Assembly: GCA_030063045.1 (NCBI GenBank)
Contig: JAQSEB010000019.1
Location: 1-64,000 of the forward strand
DNA length: 64,000 nt
DNA from: Pratylenchus scribneri
Taxonomy: Eukaryota; Nematoda; Chromadorea; Rhabditida; Pratylenchidae
Direction: 5' to 3'
The position numbers and the translations under genes are program-made. Positions 48,867-60,339 of this stretch are shown one piece after another; positions within the stretch are counted from its first letter, which is position 1, and every line of letters starts with the position of its first letter. The notes under the pieces were generated by a model, which saw nothing but the letters and a program-made list of their open reading frames with translations, had not been told where the DNA came from and made no database searches.

Positions 48867-49679
48867 GAATTCGATGGCGAAGAATATCCCGAAAATTTGC
48901 TGAATGGAAAAGAAGAAGAAGTGCAAGAATTGGAAGATAATGAGGAAATGGAATTGGCACCTAAAGCAAAGCGGTAAAAATAATTTTTTAATTGTACAAA
49001 AATAAAAAATACCAAAATCCACTATTTTAACTTTATTTAATTATATATTTAGTCCATTTTAAGCAATTCAATCAAATCAAATAGAAATCAATTAATCTAC
49101 GGATTATTATTAAATAAAAATTTTTTAAAAATTGATTTTTAACTAGCATGATTTTTTACATTTATAATTAATTATTAAAACAGATTTTGTTCAAAATAAT
49201 TATTTTTTTAATTATTCAGTGAGCATGCTCGTGCTCGATGTCCAATTTGTAGGAAGATTTTAGCAAAAACAAATTTGGCACGGCATTTACGTTTTCATGC
49301 TGGCAATCGATTTCAATGCCCGCATTGTCCATGTTTTAAGAATGAAAATGGTTAATTTAAATTGAAATAAATAAATTTTATAAAAAATGTCAAAACAGAA
49401 AAAATACTCATTTTCAATTATATTTTATTCGTTTTATTTCCAATGATTTTTAAGTTTTAAACATAATAATTAAAATTGAATATAATAAAATTTTTAATAT
49501 TTTATAGAAATGCCAATCCATATCCTGGAAAAACATTCGGACGAAAAGCCATATAAATGCAAATTTTGTGGGAAATGTTTCAGTAGGAAAAATGGTATAT
49601 TAATTGAATTTTATTAAAAATTCGTTTTACAGTTTGTACGCGCCATCAAAAGAAGGTATGCAAGAATGGAAAGAAATAA
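48867..49679 (+). pseudogene. Zinc-finger gene A, right-arm copy, 5'-truncated
   Basis: Begins inside the second acidic exon (EFDGEEYPENLLNGKEEE), directly at the arm boundary, and continues with finger exons at about 49220-49349 (RCPICRKILAKTNLARHLR, FQCPHCP), about 49508-49595 (PYKCKFCGKCFSRK) and the last exon ending in TAA at 49677-49679. The first five and a half exons and the promoter are missing. One finger has HAG where the left copy has HTG. The joining sequence upstream is an M1 fragment, so no start is provided. Confidence 0.8.
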
Positions 49680-50566
49680 ATTACAAAATAAATTTTGGAA
49701 ATGAAATTGACGATGAATAGAATGAAATTGTATAGCTTAAATTCTATTTTATTCAATTTGAAATGTGCATTAAACTTTTGAATTTATTTTAATTTAAATT
49801 AACAATAATTAATCAATTATTCCCATTAAAAGAAGTGGAAAAATATTGAATTTGATCCATTTTTAATTAATTAATTTTCTTTGGAGTTTGATTCACTATT
49901 TATTTAAATACTTCTTTATTTTTTTTACAATAAAACAGATAATAAAAAAATTATATTGGCTTCTCAAATCTGTTTGTTGGCCATCTTTTATTTTATTTTT
50001 TTTTGGATTAATCAGATCCGTTTTGGATTGGCGATTGAGTAATTTTTATCATTTTTCAATCCCTTTTAGAAGACCGCGCGTCTTTGTAGTACTTTTCGGA
50101 TTTCCTTTTCATTATTTTAGACAATCGCTTTTGCCTTCTGCTGGCCATTTTTTAAGTTAACTTTTCTATTTTGAAGTATCATCAATCAATCATCATCGGC
50201 GGTAAAATATTTGGATTGCCCAAAGCCCATTTCCAATGAAAATTCTCAACAATAAAGTATATTTACTAATATTGTTCTGTATTTTCATTTTGAATGTGAA
50301 ATTTATTTTTTATTTTTAGTAATCCTCGCCATTCATCTCAAAATTAAAATGCCATTCTCAATATAATAAAATTTAATTGAAATAAAAGTTGACATTCTTA
50401 TCCAAATTTGAAATTTTGAGCTTCTCATACCCTCTCTGGGATCCATCTTTAATTTTGAAAAATGTCCAAAATTTTAAAAATTAGAATTTACCAAAATTTT
50501 GTTGAATTTTTTTTTCAGTTTACCAAATTTATTTTTGCATATTATAATTGAGAATTGAAAATCATC

Positions 50567-53311
50567 ATGTTTAAAAAGCAAAAATGGAGGTTAATAAAAA
50601 AAAAGTTAAATTTTTAAAAAAAATTCATTTAACATTTCAGCTTCGTTTTGAGGAGAAATCCAATTCGTCAATTGCATGGCCAATTTGAAAATACAATCAG
50701 AAATTTACGAGAGGAATTTCTTGCAGACAACATCAATGTGGTAAAGTTTCTTATTAATGTTAATTAGAGCAGCAAATTTTTTTCTGTTATTTAATTACAG
50801 GATACTATTTAATTTGTCGAATGCTGAAAATAGCGAAAAAATTTTAGTGGTAAAAATAATCTTTTATTTTAGGGCCTATTAATAATATCTTGGTCAAATC
50901 AGGCTTCTCTAAAATTCTGATCCTATCTAATCCTAGCCTTAACTTAAGCCAATTTTTGCTTTAACCCTAAATATAACACCTAGTTATAGTTATGGCAAAT
51001 TAAAAAAAGATTATTTTTCGAATTTTTCGAATTTTCATATTTAATTAATTTAAAGATAAAGATGTAATTAATTTTTATTTGTAAATTATTAATTTGTAGT
51101 CATTGAGCATCAATAAATTTTCTGTTTTTATATGACCTAAATTCTCCAGTTATTTTTTGCCAATTTCAGATAGAACTTTGTTGTTGCAAATTATTAAATA
51201 AATTAAAAAAATTTTTAATTTTAATATTTTCAGAATGAAATTGTTATGGAAGAAAACGATGATAAGCAAGTTGACGGGAGGACTGAAGAGGAAAATAATT
51301 CGGATGAATCGGATGGTGAAAAATTGGCACAAGAAAATGATGAAAAAATGAATACAGAAGAAAATTCGGACGGGGATGAAGAAGAAGAAAATTGCGAGGA
51401 GAATGAAGAAGAAGAAGAGTTTGAGACCGAAGGAGAGGATGATGATTTGGAAGATGATGAAGAATTTGAATTAAAATGTAAAGCGCAAAGGTAATAATAA
51501 TAATTTCTTTTAAAACTATTAATAAAATTACTAAAATAACAAAAAAAATTTAACCCCAAAAATTCCATATAAAGATATTTATTAGAATTCTAATTGATTG
51601 TATTTCGCATTTTTAACGGTACTCTAATTTTTTTTATTTAAACAATTCACTTAAATCAAATATAATTCAATCTTCTAATTGTTAAAATATTATTTTTTTG
51701 AAATTTTTCTAAAAATGAATTATAAATCTAGAATAAAGAATTACATTATTCTTTGTAATTCAGAATACGTGCCCGATGTCCGTATCCAAATTGCAGGAAA
51801 GATTTGACGAGGAAGTATATGAAAAAGCATATAAGAATTAAGCACACCCGTGAAGGACTGAGGAAATGCTCATATTGTCCACAAAGTTGTTTGAATCGAT
51901 GCCGTATGTTATATTTTATTAATAAGGATGGGATTTTTATTGATGACAAATATAGCCAAAATATTGATGAAATATTGATGAAAATTTTTAAAGAAAATAT
52001 TATATTTTAACAAAAGCTGAAAAATTTTTTCTATTATTCTAAATCATAGATTATTAATATTTTAATGTTTTGTATTCAAAACAAATTAAAATTCATTTCT
52101 AAAAATCAAATTTTTATATATATAGATAAATTTTTTAAAAATACCCAACAAAATAAATTTTTTGCTTATTTTTTAGCAATATTGTCCAAATCCGTACGGG
52201 GACATGTCCTGAATAGACAAAGGGCAGTGCAAATGTGGTCATGTCCTGAATAGACAAAGGGCAGTGCAAATGTGGTCATGTCCTGAATAGTGCAAATGTT
52301 GGCGTTTTCGATTTCTAATTAAACAGAAACCAGTTTTAGACCCCACAAAGCGTATACAATTTTGTAGATCTCATCGTGACGCATCGATTGGTATATAATT
52401 TGTTATGGTATCGATTGTATATAATTTGTTATGGTTTGGCCAAAATAAAAGAGTTTAAAACCAAAAACTTAAAAAATGGTTTAATACCATTTAATTTTGG
52501 GCCAAATCACGACAATTTATATACCAATCGATGCGTCTCGATGAGATCTGCAAAATGATATAAGTTTATATGGTCTAAAACTGGTTTCTGTTTAATTAGA
52601 AATCGAAAACGCCCACATTTGCACTATTCATGACATGACCACATTTGCATTATTCAGGAGTTGACATAGCACCGTCCAAATCAATTTTTGTTCGCTAATT
52701 TTTTTTTTCAAAAAATTTTCAAAATTTTATCAAGAATTTTCAATTTTTTAAATCAAAATATTGATGAATATTGACAAAAAAAAAAATAATGAAAATCAAC
52801 TAAAATATTGATAAAAACATGTTTTTCGTTGGTTTCTAGCTATTTAAGTTCGCAAACAAAATATTGATATCAATGAAAATCCCATCCCTATTTATTAATT
52901 TTTGAAAAATAAAAAAATTTGATTTAAAAATGATATAATTAATGATAATGAGTATATCAAATTACTAACTATATTTCATCTTAATTAGTTATTTTATTTC
53001 CCTAGAAGTATTTTATAGCTTAAAAAGATGCACAATTTGATTAAAAATACTTATAAGATTGATTGTCATGTAAAAAGTCGAATTAATTTTTAAATCCCTA
53101 AAGGTCAATATTACGTAGTTAATATTTTGTAGATTTACGAAAGCACATTATTGCAATGCATTCAGGAACAAAGCCTTTCAAATGCAATTTTTGTGGAAAG
53201 CAGTTTGGCTATAAATCAAGTTGGTTACTGAAATTTTATATTCGGATTAATGCTTCTATTCAGATTGCTCACGCCATCAAAAGCAGGTGTGCAAGAATGG
53301 AAAGAAATAAA
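50567..53311 (+). CDS. C2H2 zinc-finger gene B, right-arm copy, complete
   Basis: Complete form of the gene truncated in the left arm. Exons: 50567-50589 (MFKKQKW); 50640-50745 (FVLRRNPIRQLHGQFENTIR); 51235-51491 (NEIVMEENDDKQ, Glu/Asp runs, ELKCKAQR); about 51763-51903 (CPYPNCRKDLTRKYMKKHIR, RKCSYCPQSCLNRC); about 53133-53216 (HLRKHIIAMHSGTKPFKCNF, CGKQFGYKS); and, after an intron of about 43 bases, the last exon with SRHQKQVCKNGKK ending in TAA at 53309-53311. The terminal finger ends His...Cys, as in genes A and D, so this is a family trait. An M1 foldback element fills the intron near 52.2-52.7 kb. Predicted nuclear DNA-binding protein with an acidic, possibly activating or histone-binding region. 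The target is unknown. Confidence 0.8.
52196..52675. mobile_element. Foldback element family M1, right-arm copy
   Basis: Mirror of the copy at 4097-4518, somewhat longer through two local duplications: the GACAAAGGGCAGTGCAAATG unit at the outer end, and ATTGGTATATAATTTGTTATGG in the inner half. The palindrome centre and both GAGATC inverted words are kept. As both arms carry it at the same place, it inserted before the arms were formed. Confidence 0.85.
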
Positions 53312-54096
53312 TCCGATGTAAATGAAATCGAAGTTGAATTGACTGAAATTGTTTAATTTAAATTTTTGAATTTTTTCACTTTTATCATAATTCATTTTTT
53401 TATGAAATCTTCATTTGGAATAAATTTGTTGGATTTTACATTTTAAATAATAAAGGAAAATTTAATAAAATAAATTAAAATTTGAATAATGAAAAAAGAT
53501 AGAATCAAAATTTTTAAAAGAATTTCGGCATTTAAGAAAATAAAATTTACCATGAATATTTTCATTTTGATTTTTTTATAGTTTATTTACTTATTTATTA
53601 TACTTTTTAAAAGAAGAAAAACTAGACTAGAAATTAAAAGTGAAAAAAATTAACAGATAAATAAACCAATTTTAGGCAATGAAAGAACAATTGTCGTCTC
53701 ACGCTTGAACTCATTGCCAGTATATCTTTTCCACGTCAAATTCTTTCTGCCACTGATTTTTTAAAAATCAATCACTTCTGAACTTTACGGATGGTGGAAA
53801 ACATAAGTTGAAGTTCTTTAGATGGGTCACAATTATATTTATTATTTTTGAACAAAATTATTCTTTTCTTCCTCTTCTACTAAATATATCCATTTAAATC
53901 GGTTAATTAAAATTTAATTAAAAATATATTTTATTAAGTATTTAGAAGATATTTAGCCTATTTTAGCCAACTGTGAATTGATTAATTTTTATTTTAAAGA
54001 AAAATTTTAAATCAAGGAAACAATTAAAAATTTTATTTTTTTTTTAAATATTTTATTCCTTTTTATTCATAGAATTCAAAAATACATATATAAAAC

Positions 54097-56677
54097 ATGT
54101 TGCTATTCATTCCTTTTATTCTGATTCTTCTCAACAAACAAATCCATGCCATTGAAAATATTCAACCAATTGAAGAGGAAGAAATGGAGGAAGAATTCAT
54201 TCAATATCCAGTCGATGTTTTGGTTAATTCATCAAATTTAATGATAGGTATCTTTTATTGGATAGTTTAATTTCTAAAATAATTAATTTAAAATTAAAAA
54301 TATATTTTAAAATATAATTTGACCGAAAATAAAATTTATTTTTATTTCTTAAAAAATATTATTAATAGGAAATAATTTTTCCATAAAAATACTAATGCTT
54401 TCTTTTTCTTTAGTCAATGGTGCAAAAATAACCACCTCGCCAGCACCTCCTTTAGTGGAACGAATCGAAATTCGATTGGTCGATGTCGAAAATACTACCG
54501 AAGAAACTCCATTAATTATTGTAATTTTTTTTATTTTATTTAAATTTATGAAAAATCTTTTTTTTAAATTTTATTATGAAAAAATTCAATTAAAAATTAT
54601 AATAATTTTAATTTAATTTGTTAAGGTGGATGTTGTAAAAAAGAATAATGGATCGGGCGTTGCGGCCACAATTCAACAACATCACGGCGAAAATTTGGAA
54701 TTGAATAAGCCAAGTCAAGGGTAAACTGAATTAAATTATCCATTTAAATATTTATTTAAATACAATTATATTTGGACACTTTTTGCAATATTTAATGAAT
54801 ATTTTGTTCCAAAAAAATTAGAATTAAAAAGAATAATGCTAGCAATAAAAATTATTAAATTAGTTTAAAAAAATTTTAAATAAAATTCGAAAGAGAATAT
54901 TCATATAAAAGTTATCGTTTTTATCGGAATTTAATTAAAATAATTTTTTTAGTAATACTCTATTTTGATTGTTGTTAAAATCCAACAAAAAAATTTTTTC
55001 GAAATCTGAAATTAATTAATTCAAAATATTATTTCAGTTTTCTTGTTCGCCTCAAGCAGCCAAATTACCATTCAGTCTCCTATATTCCATATGGAACAAC
55101 GACAACAGAAATGCCTGAAATTAGTACAACAACAGAAGTAATAAAGGAAATAGAGACTGAAAATTTGCCAAAGGAAACGGATGAATCAATATTGCCGATA
55201 ACAACAATCAGCAGTAGAATGCCAGAATCCATGGATGAAATTGACAAAAATATTTTGAAGGAAGAAGGGGATAAAACAAGAGTAAATGATAGCGAAATGG
55301 CATTAGCATTGGCAACAACCACGGAAGGTAAATTAATTCCCAAATTAGAACCAAATAAAAATGGCAATTTATTCATAAAGATTTTAGGCTGTATTATATA
55401 AATAAACCAATTATTAATATTAAAAACAAATAAAAAATATAGCATTTGAATATAGAAAATTATTTTGAAGATGACAAAATAAATTAATATCAAATTAGTA
55501 TTCGTTAAATGAAAATTCAAAATTTTAACTACGGTACATATAAATACACAATTTTATTTATATTTTTTCATTCATTTGTTGATTAATTTTGGACATTATA
55601 TCATTAGAAATATTTTCAAAAAATTTCATTAAGAAAATGCCGGATTGGGTGAAATGGTCCAAATTGTGCCAATTGACAAAATTGAGGAACAAAAAGGACA
55701 AAAAATGGAAACAATTGAAAAGGAGGAAAATGAGGAAAAAATTGGAGAAATTGATGAGGAAAAAATGGAAGAAATTAACATTGGAGAAGAAGAAAATGTG
55801 GAAGAATTGTCGGAAAATATGAAAAACATGCTAATTGAAAAAGAAAAAAAAATTGTTGATGAAGAGGATGATGAAGATGAAGAACGGACGGAAAAATTGT
55901 TGAATTCGGAAAATGCAAAAATATTCAATGAAAGTGAATTCGGCTCATTAAATGGGGGCAATGATGACACAAATTTGTCGAAAACATTGGAATTTGGCTA
56001 TGATTTGAGGGGAGAAAATGAAGTGGAGGAAATTGTTGGAGGCGAGGAAGGAATAAACAATGAAAATGGAGAAAAAACAAATGAAGAGTGCTTGGCCAAT
56101 AAGGAAAATTTGCGAGAAGAAGTATGTCTTGAAAAATTTTTAATTAATTATATATAATATAAAAATCTAAGGAAAAATGTGCATCTACTTTATATAATAA
56201 ATTAAATTAAATAATTTAATATTTATTGAAAATTATTTTGAAATAATAGAAAAAAATTAAAAATTAATTATAATAAGAATTAAATTAAGGTTATAAAACG
56301 TCTAATCGCGGAACGGCGTCGAATTGTGCAAGCAATCAAGAAAATTAATAAACACCAAATGTTGCTTTGTCGCCCCAATCGCGACCAAAATCAAGTGCCA
56401 TATAGGTGAAAAAATTATTAAAAAATTTCAAAAATTTTGATTTTCGATTATTGTTAATTTATAAAATTTAATTTTTTAACTTAAAAATATTTTTTAAACG
56501 AATAAAATTTAATATTTTTAAAATTAATAAATTTAAAAAATAATTAAATTTTCCAGAAAATGCCCAATGTGGAGACGAGAAAAATTCTTCCTCTATTATG
56601 CATTGATGAGAATCACCTATTGTGGAAATGGAAATCATGCGAGATGGCCGGGCGGAAGAAGATTTCGAGCAGTTTAG
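54097..56677 (+). CDS. Acidic secreted protein, right-arm complete copy (unrecognised family)
   Basis: Seven exons, frame kept at every join. 54097 to about 54247 codes a signal peptide (LLFIPFILILLNKQIHAIEN) and an acidic start; then about 54414-54522 (ITTSPAPPLVERIEIRLVDV); about 54626-54721 (VDVVKKNNGSGVAATIQQHH); about 55038-55327 (FLVRLKQPNYHSVSYIPYGT, then Thr/Glu-rich); about 55635-56120 (Glu-rich, EEKIGEIDEEKMEEINIGEE); about 56291-56406 (VIKRLIAERRRIVQAIKKIN); and about 56557-56677 (KCPMWRREKFFLYYALMRIT, YCGNGNHARWPGGRRFRAV, TAG). About 420 residues: secreted, a long acidic low-complexity middle, and a compact basic Cys/Trp C-terminal domain. Highly charged halves of opposite sign may interact; this is inference. 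No family recognised. Confidence 0.75.
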
Positions 56678-56880
56678 AAATCTTTCGGAATTTTGATATT
56701 TTCAAAGATCATTTAATAAAATTTTTCCTATTTTGATAAAATTTTTAGAATATTCAAAATTTAAGTAATGAATATTTTTAATTTTAAAATGTCTATTTTT
56801 AAAAGAAGCTTCAGCAATGGCTAAATCTTGAAATTTCTATCTTCCTCTTTTAAGTGTTTGTTTAAAAATTGATTTTAATT

Positions 56881-57099
56881 GGTACTTGTTAAGTTTGTAA
56901 TATCCTTTTTGGGTCGGGCGTGAAGGGCCCAATTTTGGGGCATAAGGATTAGGATTTAGGGTCATTAAGGTTCATTCATTTCGAGGATAGAAGATCATCT
57001 CGCATAAGCCACTGATGCCCCTAGCCCTATTCCCTAACACCCTATCGGGGGACCCACTTTTACCTTCTCAACAAAAGGGGACATTAACTTAACAAATAC
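56881..57099. mobile_element. Short MITE-like element, right-arm copy
   Basis: Mirror of the element at 784-1002, with the same ends (GGTACTTGTTAAGTTTGTAA and, inverted, GGTATTTGTTAAGTTAATG) and the same TTAGGG-like interior. See that entry. Confidence 0.7.
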
Positions 57100-57361
57100 C
57101 GATTAATTTTTCATTATCATTGACAATTATTTAAATGTATTTTTATAATTTATAAATCCTTATGTTCAAATTTATTTGTCGAATGTTCTTTAAAATGTAA
57201 TAAATTAGTTCGATTTATTGGTTCAATTAAAAACATTAATTTTTCTCAAATCAAACTTCCGAATATTAATTTATTTTAATTGATTAAACAAGAATGATTT
57301 AAATAAAATGGATGTTAAGGAGATTGATTCACTGAAATGTCATTTCAATTCATAATTCTAA

Positions 57362-59543
57362 TTAAGCAAAGAATTTTTCAATTTCTGCCTTGCTCCATTC
57401 TGCGTTTTTCCCCGGAATACGGCGAACTTCAATCTGAAAATGAATTTTCAAAATTTTAAATGGTTGATTTGTTCATAATTAAAAATTTGGACCTGTAAAG
57501 AAAAGCCTTTCAATTTTTCGGGCATACAATTAGTAGTATTGCCCCCGCAAGCGCGAACTCCACCAATTAAGCGGACACAGACAAGAAAAAATTCTTTCGT
57601 TTTTGGATTCCTCTTTCGGATTTTTGCATTCGTTTTTTGTGGCAAACCAAATGGCAATGACTTTGCCTTAAAATTGAAATTTAATTATTAAATTTACATA
57701 AAATAGTTATATTTGATTTTTAAAGAAATTAACAAAAAAGTTCTCATTTTCTAAATATTCAGTTTTAGATTAATTTTTACGAAATGAATGCCTATAAGCT
57801 AAACCTTTTTAACGCAACTTCCCAAAAATATTTTATCAAAATTTCTTAAAAATTTTTGCTCATATTTTTTCGCATTTTCTGCAGAATTCTTAAACAAATT
57901 TATATATACAGTATTTTTAAATTTAAATATTTACATTCGATGATTTTTCCAAGTCTTTTGGTCCATTTGGAACATATTTCTTGAACATTATATGATAAGA
58001 GCATTCATTTTCACTCTCTTCGAATATCTGAAATTTAAATACAATTTTATTAAATTTTTCTAAACATTTTTTTTTATTAATAATATGTCATATTTTTACA
58101 TTTTGCAATGCTTCAACCAATTGGCCCATTATGTGTAAATCGCCGGTTAAGCCCATTTTCTTCTCGACCAAACGGAATTCCACCAATTCGCCTTGTTCAA
58201 CCATTAACGGTTTATGAAGCCAATGGCACATTGCCGGAATGCGTTTTTGGCTGGGTTCGCCAAGCAAATGGACCAATTTGAATGAATGGTCATTGCCGAA
58301 TTGGAATTCCGTTTCCATCATTATTCCCATCAAATCATCGAATGTAGTTTCCCCTTTTACATTCTAAAAAATATTCATTTTAAGCATTAATATTAAATAA
58401 TTTTTATTTTTTTAAGTTAGCCTTTACAAACCACAAATTTTGATATATAATTCTGGTACTTTCCTATTATTGGGGGGGAAAAACCATTATCGGGGGGGGG
58501 GGGGGGGGGACGGGTCATTATTGGCGGGGAATTGATATTATCAGGGGGGAATGGTCAATATCGGGGGGAATTGATATTATCGGGGGGGACAAGATCTATA
58601 ATATATATAGGATGATTGGGAAGATGATGATGAAGATGATGAAGATGAAGATGATGATGATGATGAAGATGATGATGATGATGAAGATGATGAAGATGAT
58701 GAAGATGATGATGATGATGAAGATGATGATGATGATGAAGATGATGAAGATGATGAAGATGAAGATGAAGATGATGAAGATGATGAAGATGAAGATGATG
58801 AAGATGATGAAGATGAAGATGATGAAGATGATGAAGATGAAGATGATGATGAAGATGATGACGAAGATGATGATGAAGATGATGATGATGAAGATGATGA
58901 TGACGAAGATGATGACGAAGATGATGATGATGACGAAGATGACGAAGATGATGACGAAGATGATGATGATGACGAAGATGATTGAAGATGACGAAGATGA
59001 TTGAAGATGACGAAGATGATTGAAGATGATGATGACGAAGATGATTGAAGATGACGAAGATGATTGAAGATGATGATGACGAAGATGATTGAAGATGACG
59101 AAGATGATTGAAGATGACGAAGATGATTGAAGATGATGATGACGAAGATGATGACGAAGATGAAGATGATGACGAAGATGATGAAGATGAAGATGATGAT
59201 GATGAAGATAATCCTATATATATATATATTATAGATCTTGTTCTTGTCCCCCCCAATAATATCAATTCCCCCCCCCCCCCCCCCCCCCCGATAATGACCC
59301 GTCCCCCCCGATATTGACCTTCCCCCCCAATAATGTCATTTCCCCCCCGATAATGGTTTTCCCCCCCCCCCCCCCCCCCAATAATAGGAAAGTACCATAA
59401 TTCTTTTTAAAAAAAATTGTAAATTTTTATAAATTTACGGCATTTGGATATTTTTTGGCAATTTGATTCAATCGATTTTGATTTCCTGGATCCGAATTTG
59501 TTGCTTCCATTCCATCGACGAAATTTTCATTTTGGCTGGACAT
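57362..59543 (-). CDS. Unrecognised conserved-looking protein, complete copy
   Basis: Minus-strand gene. Exon 1 from 59543 (MSSQNENFVDGMEATNSDPG to KKYPNA) ends at about 59437; exon 2 (about 58364-58099) includes TTFDDLMGIMMETEFQFGND and KRIPAMCHWLHKPLMVEQGE; exon 3 (about 58030-57936) has ENECSYHIMFKKYVPNGPKD; exon 4 (57667-57493) has PFGLPQKTNAKIRKRNPK and VRACGGNTTNC; exon 5 (about 57432-57362) ends EIEKFFA with TAA at 57362-57364. Frame is kept at all joins. About 240 residues, no signal peptide or membrane helix, so cytosolic or nuclear. The last two exons are duplicated in the left arm at 217-521. A 942-bp foldback element occupies intron 1. No family was recognised. Confidence 0.75.
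58455..59396. mobile_element. Foldback element with poly-G termini and (GAT)n core, 8-bp target duplication
   Basis: Seen directly: the left end is GGTACTTTCCTATTATTGGG and the right end its inverse, flanked on both sides by ATAATTCT (58447-58454 and 59397-59404). The arms, about 150 bases each, carry runs of 6-19 G on the left and of C on the right, spaced by ATTATC/GATATT words. Between them lies about 600 bases of GATGAA/GATGAC triplet repeats. No transposase. The 8-bp duplication suggests a hAT-type or similar cut-and-paste enzyme. It lies in intron 1 of the unrecognised gene, with the G-rich strand being the plus strand at the left end. Confidence 0.92.
58612..59210. repeat. (GAT/GAA) triplet repeat core
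   Basis: Imperfect trinucleotide array of GAT with interspersed GAA and, in the right half, GAC (GACGAAGATGATTGAAGAT units of about 18-36 bases). Long apparent open frames on both strands (Met/Lys or Ser/His rich) are artefacts of the repeat. Confidence 0.95.
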
Positions 59544-60339
59544 ATTTTTGAATAAATATTATGAAATTAATAATAAAATTTATTATTTTGTTCCTTTTAC
59601 CAAATAATCTAAAAATGACAAAAAAAAACTAATTGATGAATAAAAGTAAGTTGAGTAATTTTCAAAAAACTTAATAATTTTTTATACATTACAGGCAGTC
59701 AGCAGAATTTGAATTTTTCATTTGAGAAAGAAAAAGAATGGATGGAGAACGGGGAATGAGGAATTAATTGACTTTGTCTATTCATAAAAATTCAATTCAT
59801 TGCCCCAAGGCATATTTTTACCTAAATCTGGGAAAATATTGTGAAAAATAGGTCAAAAAAATGACGCCCGATTCAATAAAAACAATTCAAATGGCAAGTG
59901 GCAACTCTAAATTTTCCTTCGATAATCGATACAAAAATGGATGGCTGTCAGCAGGTTTAGGGTTGGGGTCATTCATCAGGGATAGGTTAGGAATAGGATG
60001 GGGATAAGGAGGTATAACAATCATCTCAAGTCTATCCTAAACAAAGGTTGCCGCCGATAGACGAAAATGTCGGATACGGATTTCGGATCGGATAAGACAA
60101 AATTTATCAGATATCGGATTAGGGATAAATTTCGAAAAAATCAAAAAAAAATTTTCGCATTTCAAAATTAAAAAATTTTTTATTGCGATGAAATAAATTA
60201 ATTTCCAAATCGCAAAAAGCCCGGAAATGCTCGGAGAATAAACGTAAATTTTTAACATTTATTTTTCATAATTTGTATAGCAATTCATTTAGCAAATAAA
60301 GTAATATTTTCTTATCCATCTTTCAAGACATTTTCTCAA
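59544..60339. other. Intergenic between two minus-strand genes
   Basis: No gene was supported. Near 59950-60050 there is GGTTTAGGGTTGGGGTCATTC and related TTAGGG-like sequence, similar to the interior of the short MITE family, with no clear partner end. Near 60050-60130 a CGGATACGGATTTCGGATCG stretch of short direct repeats occurs. Confidence 0.4.

Larger units (their letters stand above)
48867..57883. repeat. Right arm of giant inverted repeat
   Basis: Mirror of 1-7868 (see there). It is 1,148 bases longer than the left arm inside the window, mainly because of 53225-54369, which the left arm lacks. Small direct duplications near 52200-52290 (a 37-base unit with GACAAAGGGCAGTGCAAATG) and 52390-52440 are also right-arm specific. 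Beyond 57883 the sequence continues unique in this window, because the left counterpart is off the edge. Confidence 0.97.

Noticed and set aside
58555..59317. Long open frames rich in Ser/His/Leu or Met/Lys across the (GAT)n tract
   Set aside because: Pure triplet-repeat translation inside a foldback element in an intron; no start context, splice signal or complexity.
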